64,000 nucleotides of DNA from Ruminococcus sp. (GTDB lineage: Bacteria; Bacillota; Clostridia; Oscillospirales; Ruminococcaceae). Positions 52,036 to 61,145 of the stretch are shown here, one piece after another (position 1 is the stretch's first letter; the number at the start of each line of letters is the position of its first letter). The notes under the pieces were generated by a model. The model saw nothing but the letters and a program-made list of their open reading frames with translations. It was not told where the DNA came from and did no database searches. The stretch lies in assembly GCA_029060305.1 (NCBI GenBank), contig JAIDUG010000050.1, positions 62,001 through 126,000 on the forward strand. Reading direction: 5' to 3'. The position numbers were made by a program, and so were the translations under genes.

Positions 52036-52290
52036 ATGATTAAAACTATTGCAAAAATAGACGGTATGATGTGCGGAATGTGTGAAAAGCATATCAACAA
52101 CGCTGTAAGCAGGGCATTTGTTACCGAAAATATCACATCTTCACACAAAAAAGGCGAAACAGAAATAATTTCAGAAACAGCACCCGACGAAACTAAATTG
52201 CGTGAGGTAGTCGAGGCGGAGGGCTATAAGGTCATTTCCGTTATAAGCGAACCCTACGAAAAGAAAAAATTCGGTTTATTCAGAAAGTAA
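52036..52290 (+). CDS. HMA-like metal-binding protein
   Basis: 84 residues of the ferredoxin-like HMA fold. The loop MCGMCEKH near residue 12 is a CxxC pair like copper chaperones, but the usual M-x-C-x-x-C is preceded by DGMMC, which still fits. A basic tail (EKKKFGLFRK) follows. It would carry Cu(I), Zn or another soft metal; no copper ATPase in this window has matching N-terminal Cys, since the P-type ATPase at 53.8 kb lacks an HMA domain. Own promoter and terminator. Confidence 0.8.
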   Translation: MIKTIAKIDGMMCGMCEKHINNAVSRAFVTENITSSHKKGETEIISETAPDETKLREVVEAEGYKVISVISEPYEKKKFGLFRK

Positions 52291-52304
52291 TAAACTTCTT
52301 TTCT

Positions 52305-52334
52305 GCTGTATTCTGACGGATACGGCGTTTTTTT
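52305..52334 (+). terminator. terminator after the HMA-like gene
   Basis: GCTGTAT pairs with ATACGGC (one U-G pair), eight-base loop, followed by T7. It lies 25 bases before the MATE ATG, so the MATE gene may depend on read-through. Confidence 0.75.
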
Positions 52335-52359
52335 ATTTTTGAGAAAGGATTACATAAAA

Positions 52360-53691
52360 ATGAAAATTCAGATTTCAGAACACTTTACAACAAAGAAACT
52401 TTTAAGTTTCTGTCTGCCGTCAATAATAATGATGGTTTTCACATCTGTATACGGCGTTGTTGACGGACTTTTCGTTTCAAACTATGCAGGAGATACCGCA
52501 TTTTCTGCCGTAAACTTCATAATGCCGTTGCTTATGATATTCGGCGGACTGGGCTTTATGTTCGGAACAGGAGGAAGTGCGATAGTTGCAAAGACTATCG
52601 GCGAGGGAAAAAAAGACAGGGCTAATGAATATTTTTCTATGATAATATGCGTAAACGTTATATTAGGTATAATACTTGCGGTAATCGGATTCATAGTCAT
52701 CAGACCTGCTACTATCCTCATGGGAGCTTCCGAGGAAATGCTTGACTACTGTCTGAAATACGGTAAAATCCTCATATGTGCAGTACCGCTTTTCATGTTG
52801 CAGAATGTCTTTCAGAGTTTCTTTGTAACCGCAGGGAAACCCGATACAGGTCTTTTCATTTCAATCTCAGCCGGAGTAACCAATATGGTACTTGACGGTT
52901 TGTTTATAGGCGGATTCAAATGGGGCGTACAGGGTGCGGCACTTGCAACAGCACTCTCACAGGCAGTAGGTGCTTTGATTCCTGTATTCTACTTCTTTTC
53001 CAATAACAGCAGTTCACTCAGATTCGTTAAATTCAAATTCAGCAAAAGAATAATATTCCTCACCTGTACAAACGGTTCTTCTGAACTTATGACAAATATT
53101 TCAATGTCGGTTGTAAATATGCTGTATAATACTCAGCTTATGAAGTACGCCGGACAGGACGGTGTTTCCACTTACGGCGTAATCATGTACGTAAGTTTCA
53201 TATTTGTATCAATATTCATAGGTTTTTCAATAGGTTCAGCACCGATTGTAAGTTTCAACTATGGTGCAAAGAACTCCGACGAACTGAAAAACATACTGAA
53301 AAAAAGCATTTCAATAATTGCGTGTACGGCTGTTGCAATGACTGTACTTTCACAGGTTATCGCCTATCCGCTTGCTAAAATATTCGTCGGCTACAAACCT
53401 GAACTCTTTGAACTCACAATACACGCTTTCAGGATTTACGCAATATCATTTTTAATAGCAGGATTCAATATATACGGTTCGTCATTTTTCACCGCCCTCA
53501 ACAACGGTATTGTTTCCGCAGTCATTTCATTCCTTAGAACTCTTTTATTCCAGATTGTTATGGTACTTGTAATACCGCTTATTTTCGGTTTAAACGGCAT
53601 ATGGGTATCAATCATATTTGCCGAACTTTTCGCCGTTATTGTGACAATATTCTTTATAATCAGCAACAGAAAAAAGTACGGTTATATGTAA
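52360..53691 (+). CDS. MATE family transporter
   Basis: 443 residues, twelve predicted membrane segments in two similar halves (KLLSFCLPSIIMMVFTSVYGVVDGLFVS, shortened: LLSFCLPSIIMMVFTS, opens the first). MATE proteins export drugs, flavins or metabolites in exchange for Na+ or H+. The start ATG at 52360 follows AAAGGA; a TTG at 52339 without a site opens the longer frame. A P-type ATPase follows but with its own promoter. Confidence 0.88.
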   Translation: MKIQISEHFTTKKLLSFCLPSIIMMVFTSVYGVVDGLFVSNYAGDTAFSAVNFIMPLLMIFGGLGFMFGTGGSAIVAKTIGEGKKDRANEYFSMIICVNVILGIILAVIGFIVIRPATILMGASEEMLDYCLKYGKILICAVPLFMLQNVFQSFFVTAGKPDTGLFISISAGVTNMVLDGLFIGGFKWGVQGAALATALSQAVGALIPVFYFFSNNSSSLRFVKFKFSKRIIFLTCTNGSSELMTNISMSVVNMLYNTQLMKYAGQDGVSTYGVIMYVSFIFVSIFIGFSIGSAPIVSFNYGAKNSDELKNILKKSISIIACTAVAMTVLSQVIAYPLAKIFVGYKPELFELTIHAFRIYAISFLIAGFNIYGSSFFTALNNGIVSAVISFLRTLLFQIVMVLVIPLIFGLNGIWVSIIFAELFAVIVTIFFIISNRKKYGYM

Positions 53692-53723
53692 AAAAATTTT
53701 CATACAGTTATCACACGTTTTGA

Positions 53724-53752
53724 TTGAAAAACGGAAATATATGTGCTATAAT
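53724..53752 (+). promoter_or_regulatory. promoter of the P-type ATPase gene
   Basis: TTGAAA, 17 bp, TATAAT; transcription would begin near 53759, about 26 bases before the ATG. The ribosome site AAAGG is followed by a GTGTGTGT tract. Confidence 0.8.
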
Positions 53753-53784
53753 TATACATATCACTGAATGAAAGGTGTGTGTAT

Positions 53785-56196
53785 ATGGTCAAAAAGCCCG
53801 AAAATACCCCGAAACCTGCTCCGGTAAGAATCAACGCTCCGGCAGACAACGGACTCTCTCAGGAGCAAGTTTCACAAAGAATGGCGGCGGGTTTCGATAA
53901 TAAACCCGTTGAATCTCCGTCAAAGTCAGTAAAGGAAATAATATCCGAAAATGTATTCACCTATTTCAATTTCATATTCTTTATACTTGCCTGTCTGCTT
54001 GTTTTTGTAGGTTCATACAGGGATATGACTTTTATTCCGATTATCGTCGCAAATACCCTTATCGGTATTTTTCAGGAACTCCGTTCTAAAAAAACGCTGG
54101 ACAAGCTGACAATGCTGAACGCTCCTGTTACTTCTGTAATACGTGATGGCAAGGAAATGACGGTGCAATCACAAAGTCTTGTACTGGACGATATAGCGAT
54201 ATTCCGTGCAGGAAATCAAATCAGTGCGGACGCAATTGTACTTGACGGAAATGTTTCAGTAAATGAATCTCTTCTGACTGGTGAGGCTGACGAAATTGTA
54301 AAGTCTGCCGGTGACACTCTTATGTCAGGAAGTTTTGTAGTCTCAGGAGCGTGCCGTGCAAGACTTGAAAAAGTGGGAAGTGAATCCTATATTTCACAAC
54401 TCACTTTACAGGCGAAACGTTCACGAAAAGATGAACAGTCCGAAATGATACGTTCACTTAACCGCATTGTAAAAATCGCCGGAATCATAATTATCCCGAT
54501 TGGAATATTTATGTTTTATCAGCAGTATTTCATAAACAAAGTGCCGATGAAAGACAGTATTGAAGCTATGGTAGCCGCTGTTATAGGAATGGTACCCGAG
54601 GGTCTTTTCCTTATCGCAAGTACAACCCTTGCAATAAGTGCAATGAGGCTTGCTATGGGAAAGGTACTTGTCCACGATATGAAATGTATTGAAACCCTTG
54701 CACGAGTAGACGTTCTGTGCGTTGATAAAACAGGTACTATCACGGAAAATACTATGAGCGTAACGGAAGTAATTCCCGTCACAAATGATATTTCGGACGG
54801 AGAACTCCACGGTCTTCTCAGCGACTTTTCAGCGACACAGGCTTCCGACAATGAAACAATGGCTTCTATGAAAAACTATTTCAGTACGCCGTCCGGCAGA
54901 AGAGCAACCGGAAGAACTGGTTTTTCGTCAAGGTATAAATACAGTAGTGTTACTTTTGAAAGCGGTTCATATATATTAGGTGCGCCGGACTTTGTAATAA
55001 AAGAAATCACTCCTCAGTACAGACAGATTATTGACGAAAACGGTCGCAAAGGTCACAGAGTACTTGTTTTCGGAAGATACGGCGGTGTTCCGGACGGAAA
55101 GGAACTGACTGACGATTTCATGCCTATATGTTTCATACTGATTTCAAATTCCATACGTGAAAATGCTCCCGAAACTTTCCGATTCTTTGCAGAACAGGGC
55201 GTTGAAATAAAAGTCATATCGGGCGACAATCCGGTAACTGTTTCGGAAGTTGCAAAACAGGCAGGTATTGAAAATGCAAAAAACTATGTTGACGCCTCAA
55301 CTCTTACAAACGATACCGCAATTTATGACGCTGTACAGAGATACACAGTTTTCGGACGTGTTACTCCTGAACAGAAACGCAAGTTTGTAAAGGCTCTGAA
55401 ACTTCAGGGACGTACAGTTGCAATGACCGGCGACGGTGTAAACGACGTTTTAGCACTCAAAACCGCTGACTGTTCTGTTGCAATGGCTTCAGGAAGTGAG
55501 GCGGCGGCACAGGTTTCACAGCTTGTACTTCTTGAATCCGACTTCTCAAAAATGCCTGATGTTGTAATGGAAGGTCGCCGTGTTGTAAATAACCTTGAAC
55601 GCTCCGGAAGTCTGTTTCTTGTAAAAAACATCTTCTCTCTCATAATGTCAATACTGACAATATGTTTCGGAATAACATATCCTCTGAAACCCTCTCAGAT
55701 TTCGTTGATAAGCCTTTTCACTATCGGAATACCCGCAATTGTACTGTCTCAGATGCCTAATCAAGATATGATACGTGGAAAGTTTATGACAAATGTGCTT
55801 TTAAAAGCGTTTCCGGCAGGCATAACGGACACTATAATTGTGGCGGCTATGGTATTCTTTGGAAATGCGTACAATATAGACCAAGTAGATATAGCAACCG
55901 CCTCAACAATACTTTTGTGCGTTGTCGGAATTATGATTCTTTTTGAAATAAGCCGTCCGATAAACGTCTACAAAATGGCACTGTGGATTTTCTGTATATT
56001 CGGACTTGCTTTCTGTATGATATTTATAAGCGACCTGTTTGGTATTTCGGGAATGTCAACAAAGGCGATACTTCTCTGCATAAACTTCTCAATTATCGCA
56101 GAGCCTTTTATGCGTTACCTGACTATGCTTTTCAACAAGATAAAGGAACTTTTCACAAAAAGTTACAACGAAAGCAAAAAGGAAATAGAACTTTAA
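53785..56196 (+). CDS. cation-transporting P-type ATPase
   Basis: 803 residues, ten membrane helices and the P-type domains: TGE in LLTGEADEI, phosphorylation motif DKTGTITEN, and TGDGVNDVLALKTADCSVA. The fourth helix has GMVPEGLF in the ion site, as in the P2-like/CtpE group; there is no heavy-metal CPx motif, so calcium or another divalent ion is more likely than copper. It is shorter than P2A pumps (about 900 residues), lacking much of the cytoplasmic N-domain. The ATG at 53785 is preferred over a GTG two codons earlier. Confidence 0.88.
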   Translation: MVKKPENTPKPAPVRINAPADNGLSQEQVSQRMAAGFDNKPVESPSKSVKEIISENVFTYFNFIFFILACLLVFVGSYRDMTFIPIIVANTLIGIFQELRSKKTLDKLTMLNAPVTSVIRDGKEMTVQSQSLVLDDIAIFRAGNQISADAIVLDGNVSVNESLLTGEADEIVKSAGDTLMSGSFVVSGACRARLEKVGSESYISQLTLQAKRSRKDEQSEMIRSLNRIVKIAGIIIIPIGIFMFYQQYFINKVPMKDSIEAMVAAVIGMVPEGLFLIASTTLAISAMRLAMGKVLVHDMKCIETLARVDVLCVDKTGTITENTMSVTEVIPVTNDISDGELHGLLSDFSATQASDNETMASMKNYFSTPSGRRATGRTGFSSRYKYSSVTFESGSYILGAPDFVIKEITPQYRQIIDENGRKGHRVLVFGRYGGVPDGKELTDDFMPICFILISNSIRENAPETFRFFAEQGVEIKVISGDNPVTVSEVAKQAGIENAKNYVDASTLTNDTAIYDAVQRYTVFGRVTPEQKRKFVKALKLQGRTVAMTGDGVNDVLALKTADCSVAMASGSEAAAQVSQLVLLESDFSKMPDVVMEGRRVVNNLERSGSLFLVKNIFSLIMSILTICFGITYPLKPSQISLISLFTIGIPAIVLSQMPNQDMIRGKFMTNVLLKAFPAGITDTIIVAAMVFFGNAYNIDQVDIATASTILLCVVGIMILFEISRPINVYKMALWIFCIFGLAFCMIFISDLFGISGMSTKAILLCINFSIIAEPFMRYLTMLFNKIKELFTKSYNESKKEIEL

Positions 56197-56200
56197 AAAC

Positions 56201-56230
56201 AAAAGGGACTTCATGAAAGTCCCTTTTTTT
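56201..56230 (+). terminator. bidirectional terminator
   Basis: AAAAGGGACTT and AAGTCCCTTTT around a short loop, with T-runs on both sides. It stops the P-type ATPase transcript and, from the other strand, the bioY/DUF1284 transcript; the DUF1284 stop is inside the stem. Confidence 0.9.
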
Positions 56231-56576
56231 CGCATATATAAAACCACTGACAGTTACCGCAGATTTCATTTAACCTTTTTTCAGCGATTATTTTTTCCTC
56301 AATGGTTTTCCGTAAGTCCGTCCATCTCATTTTACCGGAAAGACTACATATTGCCATGACTTTCAAATCATACGATAACGCTTTTTCAAGACAGTCTGTA
56401 CATGGACAGCAACGGCATATAATATCACGTTTGGTAGTTATTTCGATTTCAGGATTTTCACGGTTCAGTGAATCAATAACAGCCGTCATATTCTCAGTAA
56501 AATCCTCACTATAACCTTTTCCCTCAAAGAAACCTATGCACAATATATGGTGCGGACGGAGTTTATATTCTGACAT
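56211..56576 (-). CDS. DUF1284 cysteine-rich protein
   Basis: 121 residues. RPHHILCIGFFEGKGYSEDF at the start is the DUF1284 signature; CRCCPCTDC in the centre and CGNCQWFYIC near the end supply enough Cys for one or two iron-sulfur or zinc sites. Function is unknown. It overlaps bioY by 14 bases and is transcribed with it, which may hint at a biotin-related or metal-linked role. Confidence 0.82.
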   Translation of the reverse strand: MSEYKLRPHHILCIGFFEGKGYSEDFTENMTAVIDSLNRENPEIEITTKRDIICRCCPCTDCLEKALSYDLKVMAICSLSGKMRWTDLRKTIEEKIIAEKRLNEICGNCQWFYICEKKGLS

Positions 56577-57108
56577 ACTTTTTCACCCTCAGGGATATTC
56601 CGACTGCACAAGCCATTTTCAGCAAGTCGAAAACAACGTAAGGTGCTACACAAGCCGACAGTCCGTACAGAAAGCCAGTTTTCGTGATGTACATAAACCA
56701 AAGTGTTCCGCAAAGATAGCAGACCGCCATTCCGACAATCAGCGAAATAATCTGTATAAAGAGTTTGTTGCCGAAAAGTTTTTCCGTTCCCCAGAATACA
56801 AGGGCGAGGAAAATAAATCCCCATATGTAACCGCCTGAATAGGAAGTCAAGGCACTGAATCCGGCACTGAATCCCGAAAATACAGGCAGTCCGACGGCTC
56901 CTAAAAGAATGTAAACCAGTATCGCAAAAAAACCTTTTTTTCCGCCGAGAATACTCATCGCACAGAATACTCCGAAAGTCTGCAACGTAAACGGAATGGC
57001 AGTCGGAACGGAAATCCACGAACATACAGCCATAATGGCGGAAAACATCGCTATCAATACTATCTCACGTGTTTTGAAATACCTATGCGATATAACTTTT
57101 TCTGACAT
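56563..57108 (-). CDS. bioY: biotin transporter subunit BioY
   Basis: 181 residues, six membrane helices. The BioY core is intact: IPFTLQTFGVFCAMSILGGKKG (seen in short as IPFTLQTFGVFCAMSILGG) and LVYILLGAVGLPVFSGFSAG, then SGGYIWGF. BioY is the biotin-binding S component of an ECF transporter and works with shared EcfAA'T modules encoded elsewhere. No biotin biosynthesis gene is in the window, so the cell may take up biotin. It starts after AGGAGG and its promoter is inside an inverted repeat next to a MocR regulator. Confidence 0.93.
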   Translation of the reverse strand: MSEKVISHRYFKTREIVLIAMFSAIMAVCSWISVPTAIPFTLQTFGVFCAMSILGGKKGFFAILVYILLGAVGLPVFSGFSAGFSALTSYSGGYIWGFIFLALVFWGTEKLFGNKLFIQIISLIVGMAVCYLCGTLWFMYITKTGFLYGLSACVAPYVVFDLLKMACAVGISLRVKKYVRI

Positions 57109-57125
57109 AAAAAATCCTCCTTTTG

Positions 57126-57182
57126 TTTTATGAGAATATTATATCACACCGGAGAATTTCTGTCAACCATTTTCTCATAAAA
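57126..57182 (-). promoter_or_regulatory. bioY promoter flanked by an inverted repeat
   Basis: TTGACA (57166-57161), 17 bp, TATAAT (57143-57138). Perfect 11-bp arms TTTTATGAGAA (57126-57136) and TTCTCATAAAA (57172-57182) lie directly downstream of the -10 and upstream of the -35 box, with a 35-bp centre that holds the promoter. Arm centres are 46 bp apart. This is a candidate operator pair, perhaps for the MocR protein or BirA. The sequence is unlike the usual BirA palindrome, as far as I can judge. Confidence 0.65.
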
Positions 57183-57191
57183 AGGTGACAT

Positions 57192-58274
57192 TTATTTTCC
57201 TGAATTTCTTTTATGACGCATACGGTTTATATTACGTTCAAAGTCTCCGCTGTTTATCCATTCGGCAAGGAAATACTGCTCCAGCATAGGCACGGTACAC
57301 GAATAAAAACCTATTTTTTCTTTATACATTGAAAGCATATTTTCCGGCAGAAGCATATAGCCTGCTCTCATTGACGGTGCGATTGTTTTTGAAAAGGTAT
57401 TTATATATATGACGTTTCCGTCCGGGCACATTGAAAAAAGCGTTTCCGGAGCAGTCCCCGTCAGGATAAATTCTGAATCATAGTCGTCCTCGATAATTAC
57501 GGATTCCCTTTTTTCAGCCCATTCTATGTACTCCTTACGGCGTTCAGCGGAAGCGGTTATGTTACTCGGAAAACTGTTGAAAGGCGTTACGTGCAGTACG
57601 GAAGCCTTTGTGCGTGCAAGTTCGTCAGTACGTATTCCCTCGCCGTCCATTTCAAGCATATCACATACGGCACCGTTTGCGGTATAGACCGACTTTATTT
57701 TTTCATATGAAGGACTTTCAAGTGCTATCGTGCGTTCTCTGCCTAACATCTGTATGCAAAGTCCATAAAGGTACTCAGCCCCCGAACCTATTATTACCTG
57801 CTCCGGAGAGACGTTTATATTTCTGCTTCTCATCAGGTAACGGCTTATCGCCTCACGGAGTTCCGGACAGCCGTTTTCGGGCGACTTCATCAGAATCCTT
57901 TCACCATAGTCAGAAAGTACTTTCCGCATACGTCCGGCAAAAGCTGAAAAAGGTATATCAGAATGAATATCAGTATTTCCCGATAGTCTGTAATGAGCGT
58001 TTCCGGAAGTCATTCCCGACGGAAAATTTCTTTCCGGACTGTATGTCACATAACAACCACTTCTTTCACGGGTTTCGCAGTAATCCTCGTCACGTAAAAG
58101 CGAATAGGCGTGTTCGATTGTAACTATGCTTACTCCGCAGTCCTCAGCAAGAGAACGCTTTGAGGGAAGTTTTGAACCGCACGGAAACGCTCCGGAAATG
58201 ATTTTATTTTTAAGTATTTCATAAACCTGAATGTATACAGGTTTTTCAGCATTGAAATTGACGGAAACGTTCAT
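57192..58274 (-). CDS. MocR-type regulator (GntR DNA-binding plus aminotransferase-like), short C-terminus
   Basis: 360 residues. N-terminal GntR winged helix (PVYIQVYEILKNKIISGAFPCGSKLPSKRSLAEDCGVS, abridged: LPSKRSLAEDCGVS) and an aminotransferase class I-like domain with DDYDSEF and the PLP lysine in INTFSKTIAPSMRAGYM. MocR proteins use PLP, often as effector, to regulate PLP, GABA or other genes. Normal length is 450-480; this one stops after MLEQYFLAEWINSGDFERNINRMR, about 90-100 residues short, so the final part of the aminotransferase fold is missing. The stop is only 10 bases before the bioY operator. The ATG at 58274 follows AAAGGAG; an in-frame start at 58355 is unlikely. Confidence 0.83.
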   Translation of the reverse strand: MNVSVNFNAEKPVYIQVYEILKNKIISGAFPCGSKLPSKRSLAEDCGVSIVTIEHAYSLLRDEDYCETRERSGCYVTYSPERNFPSGMTSGNAHYRLSGNTDIHSDIPFSAFAGRMRKVLSDYGERILMKSPENGCPELREAISRYLMRSRNINVSPEQVIIGSGAEYLYGLCIQMLGRERTIALESPSYEKIKSVYTANGAVCDMLEMDGEGIRTDELARTKASVLHVTPFNSFPSNITASAERRKEYIEWAEKRESVIIEDDYDSEFILTGTAPETLFSMCPDGNVIYINTFSKTIAPSMRAGYMLLPENMLSMYKEKIGFYSCTVPMLEQYFLAEWINSGDFERNINRMRHKRNSGK

Positions 58275-58305
58275 AATGCAAAAGCTCCTTTTCTGTAATA
58301 AATAA

Positions 58306-58334
58306 ATTATAGCACTCCGGAAATAATATGTCAA
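58306..58334 (-). promoter_or_regulatory. promoter of the MocR gene
   Basis: TTGACA (58334-58329), 17 bp, TATAAT (58311-58306). The arms of the bioY repeat do not occur here, so the gene is not obviously autoregulated through the same site. Confidence 0.8.
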
Positions 58335-58344
58335 TAAAACACAG

Positions 58345-58376
58345 TCTCCCCGCAAAAGTTAAATTTTGCAGGGAGA
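58345..58376 (-). terminator. terminator of the sigma/anti-sigma operon
   Basis: TCTCCCTGCAAAA and TTTTGCGGGGAGA form 13 pairs (one U-G) on the minus strand with a six-base loop, followed by CTGTGTTTTATT. The T-run is imperfect but the stem is strong. Confidence 0.7.
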
Positions 58377-58412
58377 TTATTAAGGAGGTTTGATAGAGAA
58401 GATTGCTTATAA

Positions 58413-59795
58413 TTATTGATTCATTTCCGACCAGACTTTTTCATTATAGAAATATTCAACGTTTCCGTCGTCCCATAAGACAGTAAACTTTTCGCCGTCA
58501 TAATCTCTTATAATATCGCCGTCTGAAGTACCGTCAGTAAATTTGAAATTAATATGATTGTTTTCAATAGTATATGAAAAATTTGTAATTAATGTATCGT
58601 ATACAAAGGAAAAGCTTCCGTTTATATTATCATAAAAATCAAATATTCTGAGACCGTAGGAGCTGTCGCCATACCATTCGCCGTCAAGAGTAATTCTTTC
58701 TGTTTCAAATTCAGGAGCTGTACGGCTGAAATTATAAAGACTGTCCGCAAACTGCACACTGAAATTTTCTGTATCATTTGGATTTACAATAGTTCCCGAT
58801 TTCATATTGAATCCGCTTTGAGAATCAACGAAAAAAAACTGATTATCTGTAATTTCATAATTTGTTACTATCATAGTACCTGAAATCACATTGCCTGTTT
58901 TGTCAAAATTATATTTTGTCAGCGTACCTTCCGGCGTAAACTCAAAGCCCATATATTCGTTTGTTACCGAATTTTCAACGTAATACAGTCCGTTCAGAAA
59001 AGTCTTCTGCACTTCCGTCTGAGCGGTAGTTGTAACGACTTCCGTTGCAGGTGGTACTGTCTGAATTTCCGTAACCGTAAGAGTAGTCGCTGGTGGAGCT
59101 TCTGTTGCAGGCGGAGCAGTCTGTGGCACTGTCGGCGGTGCTGTTTCCGGCGGTGCAGTAGCTGTTGGTTGAATATTCTGCTCGGTAACATATTCATTGT
59201 TAGCGTTTTCAGAGGATTCTGTAATATCCGTCACTTCACCTGAATCAACAATTTCAGTCACCGCAGTAGTGCCGACGACTATTCCGTGATAGTCATTTTC
59301 GTTTGCAAAGTCAAAACCGTTAGCTTTATATCCCCTGTCGATATATGAACCCGTAACTATTTCTGTTCGCTGAATACTTTCGTCAGTTGTTGTTACAACG
59401 TTACTTACAACAGGTGGGCTTGATATATCAAAATCGTCAACACTGTTGAGATTTCCGTGCAGTGCTATAACGCTTGCTATTCCGACAACGGCAATAGCCA
59501 TAACTGCCACAGAACTTACATACCTGCTCCATAAAGGATGGTCATAACGTTCAATACCTGAAACGGAAGTTTCGTCTTCATAGTCATCGTTCTCGCTGAC
59601 ATCATCTTCATAAACTTCTGTATCTTCCATAACTTCAATATCATCGTCAGACAGTCCGCTTTTCCGGAGGCACTTCCTCAGAATACGGTTTTTTGCATAT
59701 TCATCAAGTACAGGATAATCCTCAGCGATTTCCTCAACTGCTTCTTCGTCAAGGTCTGAAAGGTTTTCCATAAAATCTTTTTCATCATTATTCAT
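58413..59795 (-). CDS. anti-sigma-like membrane protein with extracellular beta domains
   Basis: 460 residues. A very acidic cytoplasmic N-terminus (about 1-95), one membrane helix (about 97-115), a Thr/Pro-rich linker (about 150-265 with PPATEAPPATT-like runs) and a C-terminal beta-rich part with two similar lipocalin-like units (FLNGLYYVENSVTNEYMGFEF and LDGEWYGDSSYGLRIFDF). No zinc anti-sigma motif (HxxxCxxC) is seen. It overlaps the sigma gene stop by eight bases, so the pair is coupled. By position it is the anti-sigma partner; the outside domain may sense a ligand. I do not recognise the family. Confidence 0.7.
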   Translation of the reverse strand: MNNDEKDFMENLSDLDEEAVEEIAEDYPVLDEYAKNRILRKCLRKSGLSDDDIEVMEDTEVYEDDVSENDDYEDETSVSGIERYDHPLWSRYVSSVAVMAIAVVGIASVIALHGNLNSVDDFDISSPPVVSNVVTTTDESIQRTEIVTGSYIDRGYKANGFDFANENDYHGIVVGTTAVTEIVDSGEVTDITESSENANNEYVTEQNIQPTATAPPETAPPTVPQTAPPATEAPPATTLTVTEIQTVPPATEVVTTTAQTEVQKTFLNGLYYVENSVTNEYMGFEFTPEGTLTKYNFDKTGNVISGTMIVTNYEITDNQFFFVDSQSGFNMKSGTIVNPNDTENFSVQFADSLYNFSRTAPEFETERITLDGEWYGDSSYGLRIFDFYDNINGSFSFVYDTLITNFSYTIENNHINFKFTDGTSDGDIIRDYDGEKFTVLWDDGNVEYFYNEKVWSEMNQ

Positions 59796-60354
59796 ACTCT
59801 TCACCATTTTCCAATATTGTGCCGATTTTCTTTCTTGCACGCAGACTTCTTTTCTGTACCGCACCTGAAGTCATACCTAATATTTTTGCGATTTCGGTTA
59901 TTTTGCGGTTATAGAAATACTGGTATATAATTATAGAGCTGTCTGGCTCTCCGAGAGAACGGACTATATCCCATAGATTCTTCCGGAATATACGGTTTTC
60001 GGCTTCATTTTCGGTATCGCTTTCAGACGGCGGAAGTATCAAATCCTCGTCGTCAATATCATAGTGCCTGTTATTCTGTCCCGAAATTCTCCGGAAAGCG
60101 TCAATAGCCCTGAATTTCGCAACAGTGCTTATGTAAGATTTGAGACTGCCCATATCTGACGAAAAGTTTCCCGCATTTTTCAGGAACTCAACCATAATAT
60201 CGCTCACACAATCCTCAATATCCTCTCTTGTACCGCACTTTCCGATTTTGTTTATAACTATCGCATATATAAGATTTCCGTATTGTTCGATAAGATATTC
60301 ATAGGCTTCTCGTGGGGAACTCGATAATAACTGTTCCCATTCCGCATCGGTCAT
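59788..60354 (-). CDS. ECF-type sigma factor
   Basis: 188 residues with sigma region 2 (REAYEYLIEQYGNLIYAIVINKI ... DIEDCVSDIMVEFLKN, the last is region 2.2-2.3) and region 4 (IIYQYFYNRKITEIAKILGMTSGAVQKRSLRARKK). It directs RNA polymerase to its own promoter class. The ATG at 60354 follows GGGGTGAAAG; an ATG at 60402 has no site. Its downstream gene is the anti-sigma-like membrane protein. A weak promoter candidate (TTGTCA, 18 bp, TAGAAT) lies upstream. Confidence 0.87.
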   Translation of the reverse strand: MTDAEWEQLLSSSPREAYEYLIEQYGNLIYAIVINKIGKCGTREDIEDCVSDIMVEFLKNAGNFSSDMGSLKSYISTVAKFRAIDAFRRISGQNNRHYDIDDEDLILPPSESDTENEAENRIFRKNLWDIVRSLGEPDSSIIIYQYFYNRKITEIAKILGMTSGAVQKRSLRARKKIGTILENGEEYE

Positions 60355-60605
60355 TCTTTCACCCCTGTAAATTTTTTGTCTTCCGGAAAATGTCTCTTTC
60401 ATAGTATATTCGCACGACGTAAGAATAAAAGGACACTTTTTTCCGGATTATTATAAATAATATTCTACCATGTTTTTCGGTACAGTGACAACGATAAACA
60501 ATAAGTTTACAAAAAATTCATAATTTGAACGTCACAAACGGTCACGAAGAAGTGTTATATTATACAGAACGTTCTGAAAACAAAAACACGGAGGTGATTT
60601 TTCAG

Positions 60606-61145
60606 GTGAAGCCGGAAGATTCAGAAAAACTTCAGCGTATATACGAAATTTATGAGCAACCAATGTACAGAATAGCTTTTGCCGTCCTCAGAAATCCTGA
60701 ACTCGCAGAAGATGCAGTTTCAGACGCATTTGTCAGGATAATTGACCGGCTCAAAAAAATCAGAGACCCCGAAAGCGAAAAGACAAAAGCATATATCGTG
60801 AAAATAATAAAAAGCACTTCCATAAACATATACAGAAAGAAAAAACGTTGCCTTGTCCGTGAAATTCCGATAGACGACAGTATAACACAGATTCCCGACG
60901 GACAGAACGTTGAAGAACACGTGACGGCAGTCATGGACAGGCAGGACAAAAGAAATTTACTTAATAAACTTGACGACACTGACAGAAACATTATTATTCT
61001 GAGGTGCGGAAACGAACTTTCATGGAAAGAAGTAGCGGAACGCACTGCAATGACGGAATCAACTGCACGGAAACGATTTGAACGTGCAAAGAAAAAACTT
61101 ATCAATATGAAAGGAGAACTGTATGATGAAAAAACACATTCCTGA
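60606..61145 (+). CDS. ECF-type sigma factor (second, divergent)
   Basis: 179 residues. Region 2 (RIYEIYEQPMYRIAFAVLRNPELAEDAVSDAFVRIIDRL, abridged LAEDAVSDAFVRIIDRL) and region 4 (LSWKEVAERTAMTESTARKRFERAKKKL) are clear. The likely start is GTG at 60606, nine bases after GGAGGTGA; the longer frame opens with a TTG at 60525 without a site. It overlaps the following membrane-protein gene by 23 bases. The 251-base region to the other sigma gene holds the control sites of both; no clear shared palindrome is seen. Confidence 0.87.
   Translation: MKPEDSEKLQRIYEIYEQPMYRIAFAVLRNPELAEDAVSDAFVRIIDRLKKIRDPESEKTKAYIVKIIKSTSINIYRKKKRCLVREIPIDDSITQIPDGQNVEEHVTAVMDRQDKRNLLNKLDDTDRNIIILRCGNELSWKEVAERTAMTESTARKRFERAKKKLINMKGELYDEKTHS

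Noticed and set aside
60403-60605. Shared palindrome controlling both sigma genes
   Set aside because: I searched the 200 bases by eye for inverted or direct repeats and saw none longer than expected by chance.
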